This document shows positions 42,046 through 51,448 of a stretch of DNA of 64,000 nt, piece by piece. Below the pieces are notes generated by a model. It ran no database searches. It was given only the letters and a program-made list of their open reading frames with translations, and was not told where the DNA came from. How positions within the stretch are numbered: the stretch's first letter is position 1; each line of letters opens with the position of its first letter. The stretch is from Pedobacter soli (GTDB lineage: Bacteria > Bacteroidota > Bacteroidia > Sphingobacteriales > Sphingobacteriaceae): contig NZ_FMZH01000005.1 of assembly GCF_900101435.1 (NCBI RefSeq), forward strand, positions 124,001 through 188,000, written 5' to 3'. The position numbers and the translations under genes are program-made.

Positions 42046-42549
42046 TTATTTTTTCATCTCTAACGGAGCCTCAACCAGCTTGTCCTTTCCGTAAATGAAA
42101 TCTTTACGTAAATAATCGGCTGGTACAATTGGTCCATCTAAATAAATTGCCTCTTTAGGGCATGCTTCTTCACATAGTCCGCAGAAAATGCAACGCAACA
42201 TGTTAATTTCATAAGTTGCTGCGTATTTTTCTTCACGGTATAAATGTTTTTCTTCCGGTTTGCGTTCTGCAGCAATCATGGTAATCGCTTCGGCAGGGCA
42301 AGATAAAGCACATAACCCACAGGCTGTGCAACGCTCTTTCCCGTTCTCATCGCGCTTAAGCGAGTGCATTCCCCTAAAGTTGGTCGAGAATTCTCGTTCT
42401 ACTTCCGGATATCTTACTGTCGCCTCTTTTTTGAACAAGTGGCTAATGGTGATGCCCATTCCCTTTACAATTGCCGGGAGGTACATCCGTTCCATAAAGC
42501 TCAGTGGCTTTTGCTCCAGTACTTTTTTCTTATTACTTAATGATTCCAT
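42046..42549 (-). CDS. nuoI: NADH-quinone oxidoreductase subunit I (4Fe-4S)
   Basis: 167 residues. Two 4Fe-4S ferredoxin motifs, CTACGLCALSCP and CIFCGLCEEACP, hold clusters N6a and N6b that pass electrons towards NuoB. The N-terminal amphipathic segment (SHLFKKEATVRYPE) is as in other NuoI proteins. It lies 2 bases after nuoH. Confidence 0.97.
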   Translation of the reverse strand: MESLSNKKKVLEQKPLSFMERMYLPAIVKGMGITISHLFKKEATVRYPEVEREFSTNFRGMHSLKRDENGKERCTACGLCALSCPAEAITMIAAERKPEEKHLYREEKYAATYEINMLRCIFCGLCEEACPKEAIYLDGPIVPADYLRKDFIYGKDKLVEAPLEMKK

Positions 42550-42551
42550 AA

Positions 42552-43589
42552 TTAAAACTTCTCAATAATCGCAATCACAACTCCAGTTATTATAATGTTG
42601 GCAATGGCTAAAGGAATTAAGCCTTTCCAACCTAAATTCATCAATTGATCGTAACGGAAACGCGGGATGGTCCAGCGTACCCACATAAAGAAAAAGATGA
42701 AGAATACTATTTTTCCAAAGAAAATGGCAGTACCAAACAATGGTGCCCATGTTGGTCCCCAGTGTGCAGCAATCCAATCCATACCGGGATAGTTATATCC
42801 ACCAAAATATAGCGTAGCCATTACTGCCGATGAAACAAACATGTTGATATACTCGGCAAATAAGTAGAAACCTAATTTCATTGATGAATACTCAGTGTGA
42901 TAACCACCAATCAGCTCGGTTTCACACTCCGGCAAATCGAATGGTGCACGGTTGGTCTCCGCAAAAGAACATACCATAAATATCAAAAAGCCCAACGGCT
43001 GATACCACACATTCCAGTTAAAGCCATGTTGTTGTGCTACAATTTCTTTTAGGCTTAGGGTGTTCGTCATCAGCAATAAAGCAATGATAGATAAACCCAT
43101 TGCAATTTCGTAACTGATGTTCTGTGAAGCCGCGCGGATAGCACTTAATAAAGAATATTTATTGTTAGATGCCCAGCCACCAATCATTACGCCATAAACA
43201 CCAAGAGATACAACGCCAAAAATGTATAAAACACCAACATTGATATCGGTAACTTGTAATGAAACGGTTTTTCCGGCAATTAATACTGGTGTTCCCCAGG
43301 GAATAACTGCAGTACCGATACAAGCGCATAGTAGTGCTAAACCCGGACCCACAATAAATAACCACCGGTTAGAAGTTGTAGGAATAATTTCTTCCTTCAT
43401 AAACATCTTTACCCCATCGGCAAGTGGCTGTAAAATCCCAAAGGGACCAGCTCTGTCCGGACCTAAACGATCTTGTAAAAATGCTGCAACCTTACGTTCA
43501 GCATAGGTAGAATACATGGCAATTACCAAACTGATAGCGAAGATTACCACTACCAGAATAAATTTTTCTATAATAAAACCTGTATCCAT
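42552..43589 (-). CDS. nuoH: NADH-quinone oxidoreductase subunit H
   Basis: 345 residues, eight membrane helices. The quinone-site loop is YAERKVAAFLQDRLGPDRAGPFG, and ETNRAPFDLPECETELIGGYHTEYSS is the conserved acidic loop. It shares one base with the nuoG stop. Confidence 0.97.
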   Translation of the reverse strand: MDTGFIIEKFILVVVIFAISLVIAMYSTYAERKVAAFLQDRLGPDRAGPFGILQPLADGVKMFMKEEIIPTTSNRWLFIVGPGLALLCACIGTAVIPWGTPVLIAGKTVSLQVTDINVGVLYIFGVVSLGVYGVMIGGWASNNKYSLLSAIRAASQNISYEIAMGLSIIALLLMTNTLSLKEIVAQQHGFNWNVWYQPLGFLIFMVCSFAETNRAPFDLPECETELIGGYHTEYSSMKLGFYLFAEYINMFVSSAVMATLYFGGYNYPGMDWIAAHWGPTWAPLFGTAIFFGKIVFFIFFFMWVRWTIPRFRYDQLMNLGWKGLIPLAIANIIITGVVIAIIEKF

Positions 43590-44599
43590 TAGTATTTTAC
43601 TGTTTTATGTAACTCAATTTCGTTTGCAGCCTGCAATGCCGGGTTTGGCTTAATTACCGGCAATGGTTTTAATGTTTCGTAGTGGTTAGATGCAATTACC
43701 GAAGTATCATCAATATGTGTTGGGTGTTCAATGGTCCAGTCGGAGGTTGCTTTTTTATCGAAACGGCAGGTATTGCAGATAAACTCTTCTACCTCACCAA
43801 ACTGATCTTTACGTGCAGTAACACGGATAACGTCTTCTCCTTTGTACCAAAGAGTTACCTTACCGTTACACTTTTCGTGGTCGCAATTGCGGTGTGCATC
43901 AACTGGTTTGGTAAACCAAACACGGTTTTTAAAACGGAAAGTTTTATCTGTTAAAGCACCGACTGGGCAAACATCAATTACGTTTCCTGAGAAATCGTTA
44001 TCAACGGCCTGCTGGATATAAGTAGAAATTTCTGAATGATCACCACGGTTTAAGATACCGTGAACGCGTTTGTTGGTAATCTGATCGGCAGTGAAAACAC
44101 AACGGTAGCATAAAATGCAACGGTTCATGTGTAACTGGATCTTATCACCAATATCGATACGTTCGAAAGTACGGCGCTCAAACTCATAACGTGTTTTTTG
44201 CAAACCGTGCTCGTAACCTAAATTCTGTAAATCGCACTCTCCTGCCTGATCACAAACCGGGCAATCTAAAGGGTGGTTAATTAACAAGATTTCGACTACA
44301 CCGGCGCGTGCCTCTAAAACTTCGGGCGAAGTAATGTTAAGCACTTCCATCCCATCCATTACGGTTGTACGACAAGATGCAACTAATTTTGGCATTGGGC
44401 GGGGATCTTTTTCCGAACCTTTTGTTACCTTAACAATACAGGTACGGCATTTACCACCACTGCCTTGTAACTTAGAATAATAGCACATGGCTGGCGGAAC
44501 AATGTCACCCCCGATTTGCCTTGCAGCATTCAGGATGGTGGTTCCGTTATCAACCTCTACTGTTATCCCATCTATCGTAACCTTAACTTTTTCACTCAT
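43589..44599 (-). CDS. nuoG: Short NuoG-like subunit (2Fe-2S/4Fe-4S)
   Basis: 336 residues, far shorter than the 680-900 of typical NuoG. The N-terminal 2Fe-2S ferredoxin domain (MCYYSKLQGSGGKCRTCIV), the His-Cys3 loop (CPVCDQAGECDLQNLG) and the two 4Fe-4S binding sets (CILCYRC, DVCPVGAL) are kept. A remnant of the molybdopterin-type 4Fe-4S lobe remains (CDHEKCNGKVTLWY, CNTCRF). The large molybdopterin-oxidoreductase-like body is missing, as is common in Bacteroidota. Electron transfer through N1b, N4 and N5 should still work. Confidence 0.93.
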   Translation of the reverse strand: MSEKVKVTIDGITVEVDNGTTILNAARQIGGDIVPPAMCYYSKLQGSGGKCRTCIVKVTKGSEKDPRPMPKLVASCRTTVMDGMEVLNITSPEVLEARAGVVEILLINHPLDCPVCDQAGECDLQNLGYEHGLQKTRYEFERRTFERIDIGDKIQLHMNRCILCYRCVFTADQITNKRVHGILNRGDHSEISTYIQQAVDNDFSGNVIDVCPVGALTDKTFRFKNRVWFTKPVDAHRNCDHEKCNGKVTLWYKGEDVIRVTARKDQFGEVEEFICNTCRFDKKATSDWTIEHPTHIDDTSVIASNHYETLKPLPVIKPNPALQAANEIELHKTVKY

Positions 44600-44697
44600 G
44601 GTTAATGATATTCTTTATTTTTTCCTTGGTTAGTGTCAGCACGAACCAATTGTATTTATTTAGCTTTCGTTTCGTGAAGACACGAAACCCTGCGATT

Positions 44698-46065
44698 TTA
44701 TTTCTCTTCCGTTACCGGAGCTTTTTCAATCGGATTTGCATAGTTTGCCAATCCGTAATTCTGGTTTTGGCTCTTCACCGGTTCTTTAATGTGCCACTCA
44801 AATTCATCTCTGAAATGACGGATCGCACTCGCAACCGGCCATGCAGCTGCATCGCCTAACGGGCAAATGGTATTTCCTTCAATTTTACGCTGAACATCCC
44901 ATAATAAATCTACATCATCCATGGTACCATGTCCGTGCTCAATTTTGTGCAGAATTTTTTCCATCCAGCCTGTACCTTCACGGCATGGCGAACATTGTCC
45001 GCAACTTTCGTGGTGATAGAAACGAGAGAAATTCCAGGTATTGCGTACGATACACTGATCTTCATCAAAAGCGATAAAACCGCCTGAACCCAACATGGTT
45101 CCGGTAGCAAAACCGCCTTCAGCTAATGATTCGTAACTCATTAAGCGAGGCTCGCCATTAGCATATTTTAAGGTTAAATTAGCGGGTAAGATTGGCACCG
45201 ATGAACCTCCTGCAACAGTTGCTTTCAGACGTTTTCCGTTAGCAATACCACCGCAATACTCGTCAGAGTAGATAAATTCTTCTACCGGTAAACCCAGTTC
45301 AATTTCGTAAACACCTGGTTTTACTAAATTACCAGATGCAGAGATTAATTTGGTACCTGTACTTCTGCCGATACCGATTTTAGCATATTCATCGCCTCCA
45401 TCGTTAATAATCGGCACCACTGCAGCGATCGATTCTACGTTATTTACAACGGTTGGACAACCGTATAAACCTGCAATCGCCGGGAAAGGTGGTTTAATAC
45501 GTGGATTACCTCTTTTACCTTCAAGCGATTCTAATAAAGCGGTTTCTTCACCGCAAATGTAAGCGCCACCACCAGGTTGAACATATAATTCTAAATCGTA
45601 ACCTGTTCCCAAAATGTTTTTACCTAACCATCCTGCAGCTTTTGCTTCAGCAATTGCTTTCTCCAGGATGCGGATCTGAGGCATCATCTCTCCACGAACG
45701 TAGATGTATGAAACCTTAGCACCTAAAGCAAAACTTGAAACAATCATGCCTTCAATTAAAGCATGCGGAATGTAAGTCATCAGGTAACGGTCTTTGAAAG
45801 TTCCCGGCTCAGACTCATCGGCGTTGCAAACCAAATAACGGGCAACACCTTCCGGCTTAGCCAAAAAGCTCCATTTCATTCCTGTTGGGAAACCAGCACC
45901 ACCGCGGCCGCGCAAGCCTGATTTCTTAACTTCTTCAACAACCTCTTCTGGTGTTAAAGTTTTAAGGGCTTTTTCAACGGCACGGTACCCGCCTTTTTGG
46001 CGATAGACCTCAAGTGTATTGATGCCTGGTACGTTTATATGCTCAAGTAACAGTTTTCGAGACAT
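44698..46065 (-). CDS. nuoF: NADH-quinone oxidoreductase subunit F (FMN/NADH site)
   Basis: 455 residues. NADH-binding [13 protein letters not shown] and FMN-site segments are followed by the 4Fe-4S N3 motif [15 protein letters not shown] and a more distal Cys ([13 protein letters not shown]). It accepts hydride from NADH. The approximately 75-base gap to nuoE contains short AGTCTATAGTC-type repeats. Confidence 0.97.
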   Translation of the reverse strand: MSRKLLLEHINVPGINTLEVYRQKGGYRAVEKALKTLTPEEVVEEVKKSGLRGRGGAGFPTGMKWSFLAKPEGVARYLVCNADESEPGTFKDRYLMTYIPHALIEGMIVSSFALGAKVSYIYVRGEMMPQIRILEKAIAEAKAAGWLGKNILGTGYDLELYVQPGGGAYICGEETALLESLEGKRGNPRIKPPFPAIAGLYGCPTVVNNVESIAAVVPIINDGGDEYAKIGIGRSTGTKLISASGNLVKPGVYEIELGLPVEEFIYSDEYCGGIANGKRLKATVAGGSSVPILPANLTLKYANGEPRLMSYESLAEGGFATGTMLGSGGFIAFDEDQCIVRNTWNFSRFYHHESCGQCSPCREGTGWMEKILHKIEHGHGTMDDVDLLWDVQRKIEGNTICPLGDAAAWPVASAIRHFRDEFEWHIKEPVKSQNQNYGLANYANPIEKAPVTEEK

Positions 46066-46072
46066 TTTAATT

Positions 46073-46143
46073 AGTCTATAGTCTGTAGTCTATAGTCCAT
46101 AGCCCTGAATCAAAGCGACTCATGACTTAAGACTCTCGACTTA
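46073..46143. repeat. Degenerate heptad repeat tract (AGTCTATAGTC type)
   Basis: Between nuoE and nuoF: AGTCTATAGTCTGTAGTC, TAGTCCATAG, then GACTTAAGACTCTCGACTTA. Short near-copies of AGTC(N)2-3 follow each other. No gene fits. Confidence 0.55.
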
Positions 46144-46656
46144 GGACTTATTTTTCAAATCTTCAATCAGTTTATCTACACTATCGGTAGTTAAGTTTTC
46201 GTAGAAAGTATATTCCGGGCTAATTTGTAAAACCGGACCGAAACCACAGGCTGCCAAACATTCAACTCCCCTAAAGCTGAAAAGGCCATCGGCAGTTACT
46301 TCACCTTCTTTAACGCCTAACTTATCTTCTAAGTGGCTTAATATTTTTTCGGCACCTACCAGGCAGCAAGGCCCTGTACGACAAACCTCCAGAGCATATT
46401 TACCCTGAGGTTTTAAAAAGTACATGGTATAAAATGTAGCTACCTCGTACACTTCAATCGGCTGAATATTTAAATATGCAGCAACTTGATCCATTGCCGA
46501 TGTTGGTACCCAAAGAAATTCGGCTTGTACCAAATGTAATAAAGGTAGCAAAGCTGATTTTTGTTTTCCTTCAGGATAACGGCTTTTTATTTCATCAAAT
46601 TTGGCCAGCAATTCTGATGAGAAAGTTACAGGTGTTTGTTCTTCTACTTTAAGCAT
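46141..46656 (-). CDS. nuoE: NADH-quinone oxidoreductase subunit E (2Fe-2S)
   Basis: 171 residues. The thioredoxin-like 2Fe-2S domain has Cys residues in CRTGPCCLVGAEKI and VECLAACGFGP. The N-terminal helical domain is typical (FDEIKSRYPEGKQKSALLPLLH). It overlaps nuoD by eight bases at its start. Confidence 0.97.
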   Translation of the reverse strand: MLKVEEQTPVTFSSELLAKFDEIKSRYPEGKQKSALLPLLHLVQAEFLWVPTSAMDQVAAYLNIQPIEVYEVATFYTMYFLKPQGKYALEVCRTGPCCLVGAEKILSHLEDKLGVKEGEVTADGLFSFRGVECLAACGFGPVLQISPEYTFYENLTTDSVDKLIEDLKNKS

Positions 46657-47863
46657 CTAATTCTCCTGCAATAATGTTCATACTACTCATGTTGATAATG
46701 GCATCAGACAATAACATGCCCTCGCTCATTGGCGCAAACATCTGGTAATTTATAAAACTTGGTCTGCGGAAGTGTAAACGGTATGGGGTACGTCCGCCAT
46801 CATTAATCAGATAGAAACCTAACTCACCGTTACCGCCTTCTACAGCGTGATATACTTCTGCTTTTGGTGCATCAATTTCGCCCATCACAATTTTAAAGTG
46901 ATAGATTAATGCTTCCATGTTATTGTAAACCTCTTGTTTTGGAGGAAGGTAAAATTCAGGAACATCGGCATGGAAAATACCTTTTTCTTCTGATTTTAAT
47001 TTCTCTAAAGCCTGCTCGATAATGCGTACACTTTGCCACATTTCCTCATTACGAACCAAATAACGGTCGTAAATATCGCCACTGGTACCAACCGGAACTT
47101 CGAAATCGAAATCCTGGTATGAAGAATATGGGTCGCTTACACGCACATCATAATCTACACCGGTAGCCCTTAAAAGCGGACCTGTCCAGCTGTACTCTAA
47201 AGCAGTCTCTTTCGTTACTTCTGCAACACCGGCAGTCCTGTCGATAAAGATACGGTTGCGGGTTAACAGGTTTTCGAACTCTTTTAATGCCGCAGGAAAT
47301 TCTTTTAAGAATTTATTGATTTTAGCAAAAGCGATATCATTGAAATCTCTTTCAAAACCGCCAATGCGACCAATATTTGTAGTTAAACGTGCACCACAAA
47401 CCTCTTCAAAAATCTCGTAAATGTGTTCACGGAATTGGAAAAGGTAAAGGAATGTGGTGGTAGCCCCTGTATCCTGACCAATAATCGTGTTACAGATAAT
47501 GTGATCGGCAATACGCGAAAGCTCCATTACAATTACGCGCAGATAATCTACACGTTTTGGCATTTGGATATTCAATAACTTCTCAACCGTCATGTGCCAG
47601 CCCATGTTGTTAATAGGCGAAGAACAATAGTTTAAACGGTCGGTAAGTGGGGTAATCTGATAAAACGGGCGATGCTCGGCAATCTTTTCGAAAGCACGGT
47701 GAATATACCCAATAGTTGAAACGCCGCTTACAATACGTTCGCCATCTAATTGCAAAACGTTTTGAAAAACGCCATGGGTTGCAGGGTGTGTTGGGCCTAA
47801 GTTTAGGGTTACCAGCTCACTTTGCGGGTCGTTATCTGTAAATACCGGATGGTTATGATTCAT
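46649..47863 (-). CDS. nuoD: NADH-quinone oxidoreductase subunit D
   Basis: 404 residues, the 49-kDa quinone-site subunit, not fused to NuoC. The conserved segments LNLGPTHPATHG (quinone His), RPFYQITPLTDRLNY and IGRIGGFERDF are present. ATG 47863 is chosen; the TTG at 47878 would overlap nuoC. Confidence 0.97.
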   Translation of the reverse strand: MNHNHPVFTDNDPQSELVTLNLGPTHPATHGVFQNVLQLDGERIVSGVSTIGYIHRAFEKIAEHRPFYQITPLTDRLNYCSSPINNMGWHMTVEKLLNIQMPKRVDYLRVIVMELSRIADHIICNTIIGQDTGATTTFLYLFQFREHIYEIFEEVCGARLTTNIGRIGGFERDFNDIAFAKINKFLKEFPAALKEFENLLTRNRIFIDRTAGVAEVTKETALEYSWTGPLLRATGVDYDVRVSDPYSSYQDFDFEVPVGTSGDIYDRYLVRNEEMWQSVRIIEQALEKLKSEEKGIFHADVPEFYLPPKQEVYNNMEALIYHFKIVMGEIDAPKAEVYHAVEGGNGELGFYLINDGGRTPYRLHFRRPSFINYQMFAPMSEGMLLSDAIINMSSMNIIAGELDA

Positions 47864-47867
47864 AAAA

Positions 47868-48368
47868 TTACCTTCCAAAAAATTCGTCTTTTTTATCTAC
47901 TCTGTTCGGGTCTTCCAATGGATATTGTTTCAACATTGGGTGTACACCTAAATCGTCCATATTCAGGATACGGCGTAAGTCAGGATGTCCTTCAAATTTA
48001 ACCCCAAACAAATCGTAAGTTTCGCGCTCCATCCAGTTTGCTCCTTTCCACACTGTTGTTGCAGTAGGGATGGTTGGATTTTGCTCTGAAATAAAAACTT
48101 TAACCCTGATCCTAACTTTCTCTACCATATTGTGCAAATGGTAAACCACTGCAATGCCATGATCTTTGCCCGGATAATGAACCGCAGTAATGTCAGTCAA
48201 GAAATTAAATTTTAAATCGTTTTTAAGGAACGACAACACATTGATGATTACATCTTTTGTTGTTGCAAAAGTAAGCAAACCATAAGGCTCGGCAACCGCA
48301 GTTACTTTTTCGCCAAACTTTTCGCTAAGTTTTGCCAGGATAGTATTATTTAGTGTTGTTTCTTCCAT
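47868..48368 (-). CDS. nuoC: NADH-quinone oxidoreductase subunit C
   Basis: 166 residues, the 30-kDa subunit. The signature WMERETYDLFGVKFEGHPDLRRI is present, and the C-terminus (MLKQYPLEDPNRVDKKDEFFGR) is normal. It shares one base with nuoB and is separated by 4 bases from nuoD. Confidence 0.97.
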   Translation of the reverse strand: MEETTLNNTILAKLSEKFGEKVTAVAEPYGLLTFATTKDVIINVLSFLKNDLKFNFLTDITAVHYPGKDHGIAVVYHLHNMVEKVRIRVKVFISEQNPTIPTATTVWKGANWMERETYDLFGVKFEGHPDLRRILNMDDLGVHPMLKQYPLEDPNRVDKKDEFFGR

Positions 48369-48910
48369 TATTTAATACCGTATTGACCTAAAAGTTCTTT
48401 GTAATAATCAGAATTTCTTCTTCTGCCCGATTCGTTTTTAACCAAATCCTGGATCCGTTGAAAACCATCTAAAATGGCTTCAGGTCTTGGCGGGCAACCC
48501 GGTACATAAACATCAACCGGAATAACCTCATCAATACCTTGCAAAACAGAATAGGTATCGAAAATACCACCGCTACTTGCGCAGGCACCAACAGCCATTA
48601 CCCAACGTGGCTCTGCCATTTGGATATACACTTGTTTTAATACCGGAGCCATCTTTTTAGCGATAGTACCCATAACCATTAAAACATCGGCCTGACGGGG
48701 AGAAAAACTCAAGCGCTCTGCACCAAAACGACCTAAATCGTAGTGAGAACCCATGGTAGCCATAAATTCGATTCCACAACAAGAAGTTGCAAACGGCAAC
48801 GGCCATAATGAATTTGAGCGGGCCAAACCGATCACTTTATCTAAAGAGGTGGCAAAATAGCCAGGCCCTTCGGTTCCTGGAGGCGCATCAACTATATTAA
48901 TTTCACTCAT
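48368..48910 (-). CDS. nuoB: NADH-quinone oxidoreductase subunit B (cluster N2)
   Basis: 180 residues. The 4Fe-4S N2 ligands are in FATSCCGIEFMA, ACASSGG and YVPGCPPRPEA. The ATG at 48910 gives the family N-terminus MSEINIVDAPPG; the longer form to 48955 is not supported. A 170-base repeat-rich gap separates it from nuoA. Confidence 0.97.
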   Translation of the reverse strand: MSEINIVDAPPGTEGPGYFATSLDKVIGLARSNSLWPLPFATSCCGIEFMATMGSHYDLGRFGAERLSFSPRQADVLMVMGTIAKKMAPVLKQVYIQMAEPRWVMAVGACASSGGIFDTYSVLQGIDEVIPVDVYVPGCPPRPEAILDGFQRIQDLVKNESGRRRNSDYYKELLGQYGIK

Positions 48911-49047
48911 GTTTATAAACAAAAAATGCTCATCCCTTTGAAGAATGAGCAGCAAATTTACAATATTTAAAAGGCAATTGAACTAGAATCGCCAGATTTA
49001 GAACCTTTCTAAATAACCAAAATCAAGCCTGGTTAGTGTAACTGATA

Positions 49048-49127
49048 CACGTACAGTTTTCAGTTGGCAATTTTCAGTTTTCAGTCACAAGAATCATACA
49101 AACTGCGAACTAATAACTGCTAACTGA
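49048..49127. repeat. Degenerate simple repeat tract (CAGTTTTCAGTT type)
   Basis: Between nuoB and nuoA: ACAGTTTTCAGTTGGCAATT, TTCAGTTTTCAGTCACAAGA and ACTAATAACTGCTAACTGAC. These are near-repeats of CAGTT(T)NN. It lies in an operon but codes for nothing visible. Confidence 0.5.
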
Positions 49128-49499
49128 CTAGTTCCAGTCTAATACTTTTTTCTTGATTACGTAGATAAAGCCAAGCAATAAAGTGCCCATAAAAATGAAC
49201 ATCTCAATCATACCATCCATCTTTAATGCACGGAAATTAACCGCCCATGGATACATGAAAATAACCTCCACATCGAACAATACAAACAGGATGGCTACTA
49301 CGAAATATTTAATTGAGAATGGCTGACGGGCATTACCCACGCTTTTAATACCAGCTTCGAAGGTTTCTAGCTTATCGGCTGTTTTACGTTTAGGGCCTAA
49401 TACGTGTGTAGCCACCAATGTGAGTACTACGAAACCTAAAGCAACAATAACTTGAAATATAATGGGTAAAAAATCTATAGAGGTACTTTGCGCTTGCAT
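49128..49499 (-). CDS. nuoA: NADH-quinone oxidoreductase subunit A
   Basis: 123 residues, three membrane helices. The conserved loop ETFEAGIKSVGNARQPFSIKYF and LFVLFDVEVIFMYPWA are present. The ATG at 49499 is preferred over 49520, which would lie in the expected 5' UTR. First gene of the nuo operon, with promoter directly upstream. Confidence 0.96.
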   Translation of the reverse strand: MQAQSTSIDFLPIIFQVIVALGFVVLTLVATHVLGPKRKTADKLETFEAGIKSVGNARQPFSIKYFVVAILFVLFDVEVIFMYPWAVNFRALKMDGMIEMFIFMGTLLLGFIYVIKKKVLDWN

Positions 49500-49517
49500 A
49501 ATTTTTATTTTGTGATG

Positions 49518-49549
49518 CAAAAGTAAAAGAAAAAGGCAGAGTAACCAAA
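49518..49549 (-). promoter_or_regulatory. nuo operon promoter (TTTG - 20 nt - TACTTTTG)
   Basis: On the minus strand TACTTTTG (49518-49525) is an exact -7 box. TTTG (49546-49549) lies 20 bases upstream, the ideal distance for the Bacteroidota -33 box. The expected start point is near 49512, leaving a very short 5' UTR. The -33 box lies in the loop of the terminator of the preceding gene. Confidence 0.6.
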
Positions 49550-49560
49550 CTCTGCCTTTT
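49531..49560 (-). terminator. Rho-independent terminator of the TPR gene
   Basis: Perfect 11-bp stem: AAAAGGCAGAG (49531-49541) / CTCTGCCTTTT (49550-49560) with an eight-base loop. On the minus strand it is followed by CTTTTACTTTTG, a T-rich tail. It ends 20 bases after the stop of the TPR gene. Confidence 0.8.
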
Positions 49561-49580
49561 CTAAATTATTTAACTTTTAA

Positions 49581-51302
49581 TTATTTGCCTTTACCTTTAG
49601 CAGCTGCCGGAGCTTGTAACTCTTTTAATTTAGCAGTTGCATAACTATCAGCAGGATCTAATGCCAGACATTTATTTAAGTAATCTATCGCTTTTGCTTT
49701 ATCTTTATCTGCATACCATGCACCTAATAAACGATAAGATTCAATTAAATTGCTTTTGGCCGATGCCTGCTCCTCAGGTTTAACTAATGTTACATATTTT
49801 TCATAATATGGAATCATTAAACCTTTTGTAGCCGAGGCATTTTTAGTCTGATCGATATAATCGTTAATCCTGGCTCTGTAAAAGTAAGATAATGCAAAAT
49901 CAGGTGAAGCTTTAGATAAAGTTCCAAGTGCTGTATCAGCCCTAACTAAACCTTCAATATTCATTGGCTTATTTTCCTTCTTAAGATAATAAGATTCTAA
50001 GAATCTATTGATACCAATATATAGATAGTTATAAAGGGAACCTTTACCATTTGGATTATATTTAGCAGCTAACTCATAAACATCAGCAGACTTAGCATAT
50101 TTTTTTGCTTTATATAATGCAGCAGCAGCTTCTGATAAAGCCTCAGCATTTGCTGAATCTACTTTTGTAGCTTTAATAATATTGTTTAAAGCCAAGCTAT
50201 CTTGTCCAGCCTGCAACTGCGCTTTACCCAAATAAAGATAATCGTTACCTAAAATTCTGGTTGTATCTTTTTCCTTAGCAAAGAACTCAGTCATACTAGT
50301 CAAAGCAACAGGATAATTTTTATTTTCATAAGCTGCCCAGCCTTTCATCCTGGATACAATTGCATTTTTAGGATCGTTTGCAGGTGCTTGAATACTAGAA
50401 GCCACTTGTTCTAACGTTTTGAAATCTTTAGCATAGAACAAGAATTGAGCATAACGTAACTGAGACTCTAAAGATTTGTCAGTTAAATCCATGTACTTTT
50501 TATAGTTTTCAATTCCTTTGGCAGCTTTCTCTTTATCTGTACCGAAGTTACTCCACTGTAAGTATAACTCACCTAATTCTCGGTAAGCCGGACCATAGTT
50601 CGGATCTGCAGCAATTACATCCAATAATTCTTTTTCACCTTCAGGAAAAGCACGCGATTCTTTATACATTTTACCGATCTGCGTTTTAGCTCTTCTGTTG
50701 GTAGGGTCAACATCGTTTACACGGAAATACGGGCCTAATGCTTCAGAGTTTTTTCTTTGCAATGCATAAGCATCACCTAAAGCTAAGAATACACCAGCAT
50801 CTTTATCTTTCGCATCTAATTCATCGGCTTTGGTGATATTGGCAATTGCATTAGTGAAATCAGGTTTAGAAACTTCGTCACTTGGTTTATCCTGAGCTAA
50901 ATATGCTCTACCAATCTGCAAGTAAGTTTGATAGTCTTTTTTACCCAATTCAATTGCTTTATCGAAATTGGTTTTTGCTGAATTAGCATTGTTCGACAAT
51001 AAATCAGCTTCGCCTAAACCGATCAGGTTTAAAGCATTTTTCGGATCAGCGGTTAAACCCTTAGTAAAAACGGCTCTTGCTGAATCGATGTAACCTGTTT
51101 TCAGGTAAACCAAACCCAGGTTATAATAATTTTCGCCATCTGAGGCTTTAGAGCTTACCAACGACTTAAGCATCGATGAAGCTTTCTGATACTGTTCTGC
51201 ATCAATGGCTTTTTTCGCATCAGTTAAACTTTGAGCAAAAACTGCAGAACCCATCAACACCAAACCTACATTTAAGGTTATTGCTTTCTTTGAAATTTTC
51301 AT
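49581..51302 (-). CDS. Exported tetratricopeptide repeat protein
   Basis: 573 residues. A signal peptide (AITLNVGLVLMGSAVFAQ, cleavage near 23) is followed by at least eight TPR-like repeats (for example YYNLGLVYLKTGYIDSARAVFTKGL, NLIGLGEADLL, YQTYLQIGRAYLAQ, YGPAYRELGELYLQ) and a final repeat before an Ala/Lys tail. TPR arrays mediate protein contacts in the periplasm. It is the last gene of the exbB-tonB series, though a 146-base gap to the PstS-like gene allows a separate promoter. Partner unknown. Confidence 0.9.
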   Translation of the reverse strand: MKISKKAITLNVGLVLMGSAVFAQSLTDAKKAIDAEQYQKASSMLKSLVSSKASDGENYYNLGLVYLKTGYIDSARAVFTKGLTADPKNALNLIGLGEADLLSNNANSAKTNFDKAIELGKKDYQTYLQIGRAYLAQDKPSDEVSKPDFTNAIANITKADELDAKDKDAGVFLALGDAYALQRKNSEALGPYFRVNDVDPTNRRAKTQIGKMYKESRAFPEGEKELLDVIAADPNYGPAYRELGELYLQWSNFGTDKEKAAKGIENYKKYMDLTDKSLESQLRYAQFLFYAKDFKTLEQVASSIQAPANDPKNAIVSRMKGWAAYENKNYPVALTSMTEFFAKEKDTTRILGNDYLYLGKAQLQAGQDSLALNNIIKATKVDSANAEALSEAAAALYKAKKYAKSADVYELAAKYNPNGKGSLYNYLYIGINRFLESYYLKKENKPMNIEGLVRADTALGTLSKASPDFALSYFYRARINDYIDQTKNASATKGLMIPYYEKYVTLVKPEEQASAKSNLIESYRLLGAWYADKDKAKAIDYLNKCLALDPADSYATAKLKELQAPAAAKGKGK

Positions 51303-51448
51303 TGGATCAATTTTTTGTTTTTAAATGTTTTTAAAATCGGGTGGAGTGAGTTCTATTTTTATCCAAAATCTCCAACCAAACTTACCGAACATTGGTTTTA
51401 ACAATTATGAAGCATTATCTCTAAATACTTCGTGGTTCAATTTATAAT

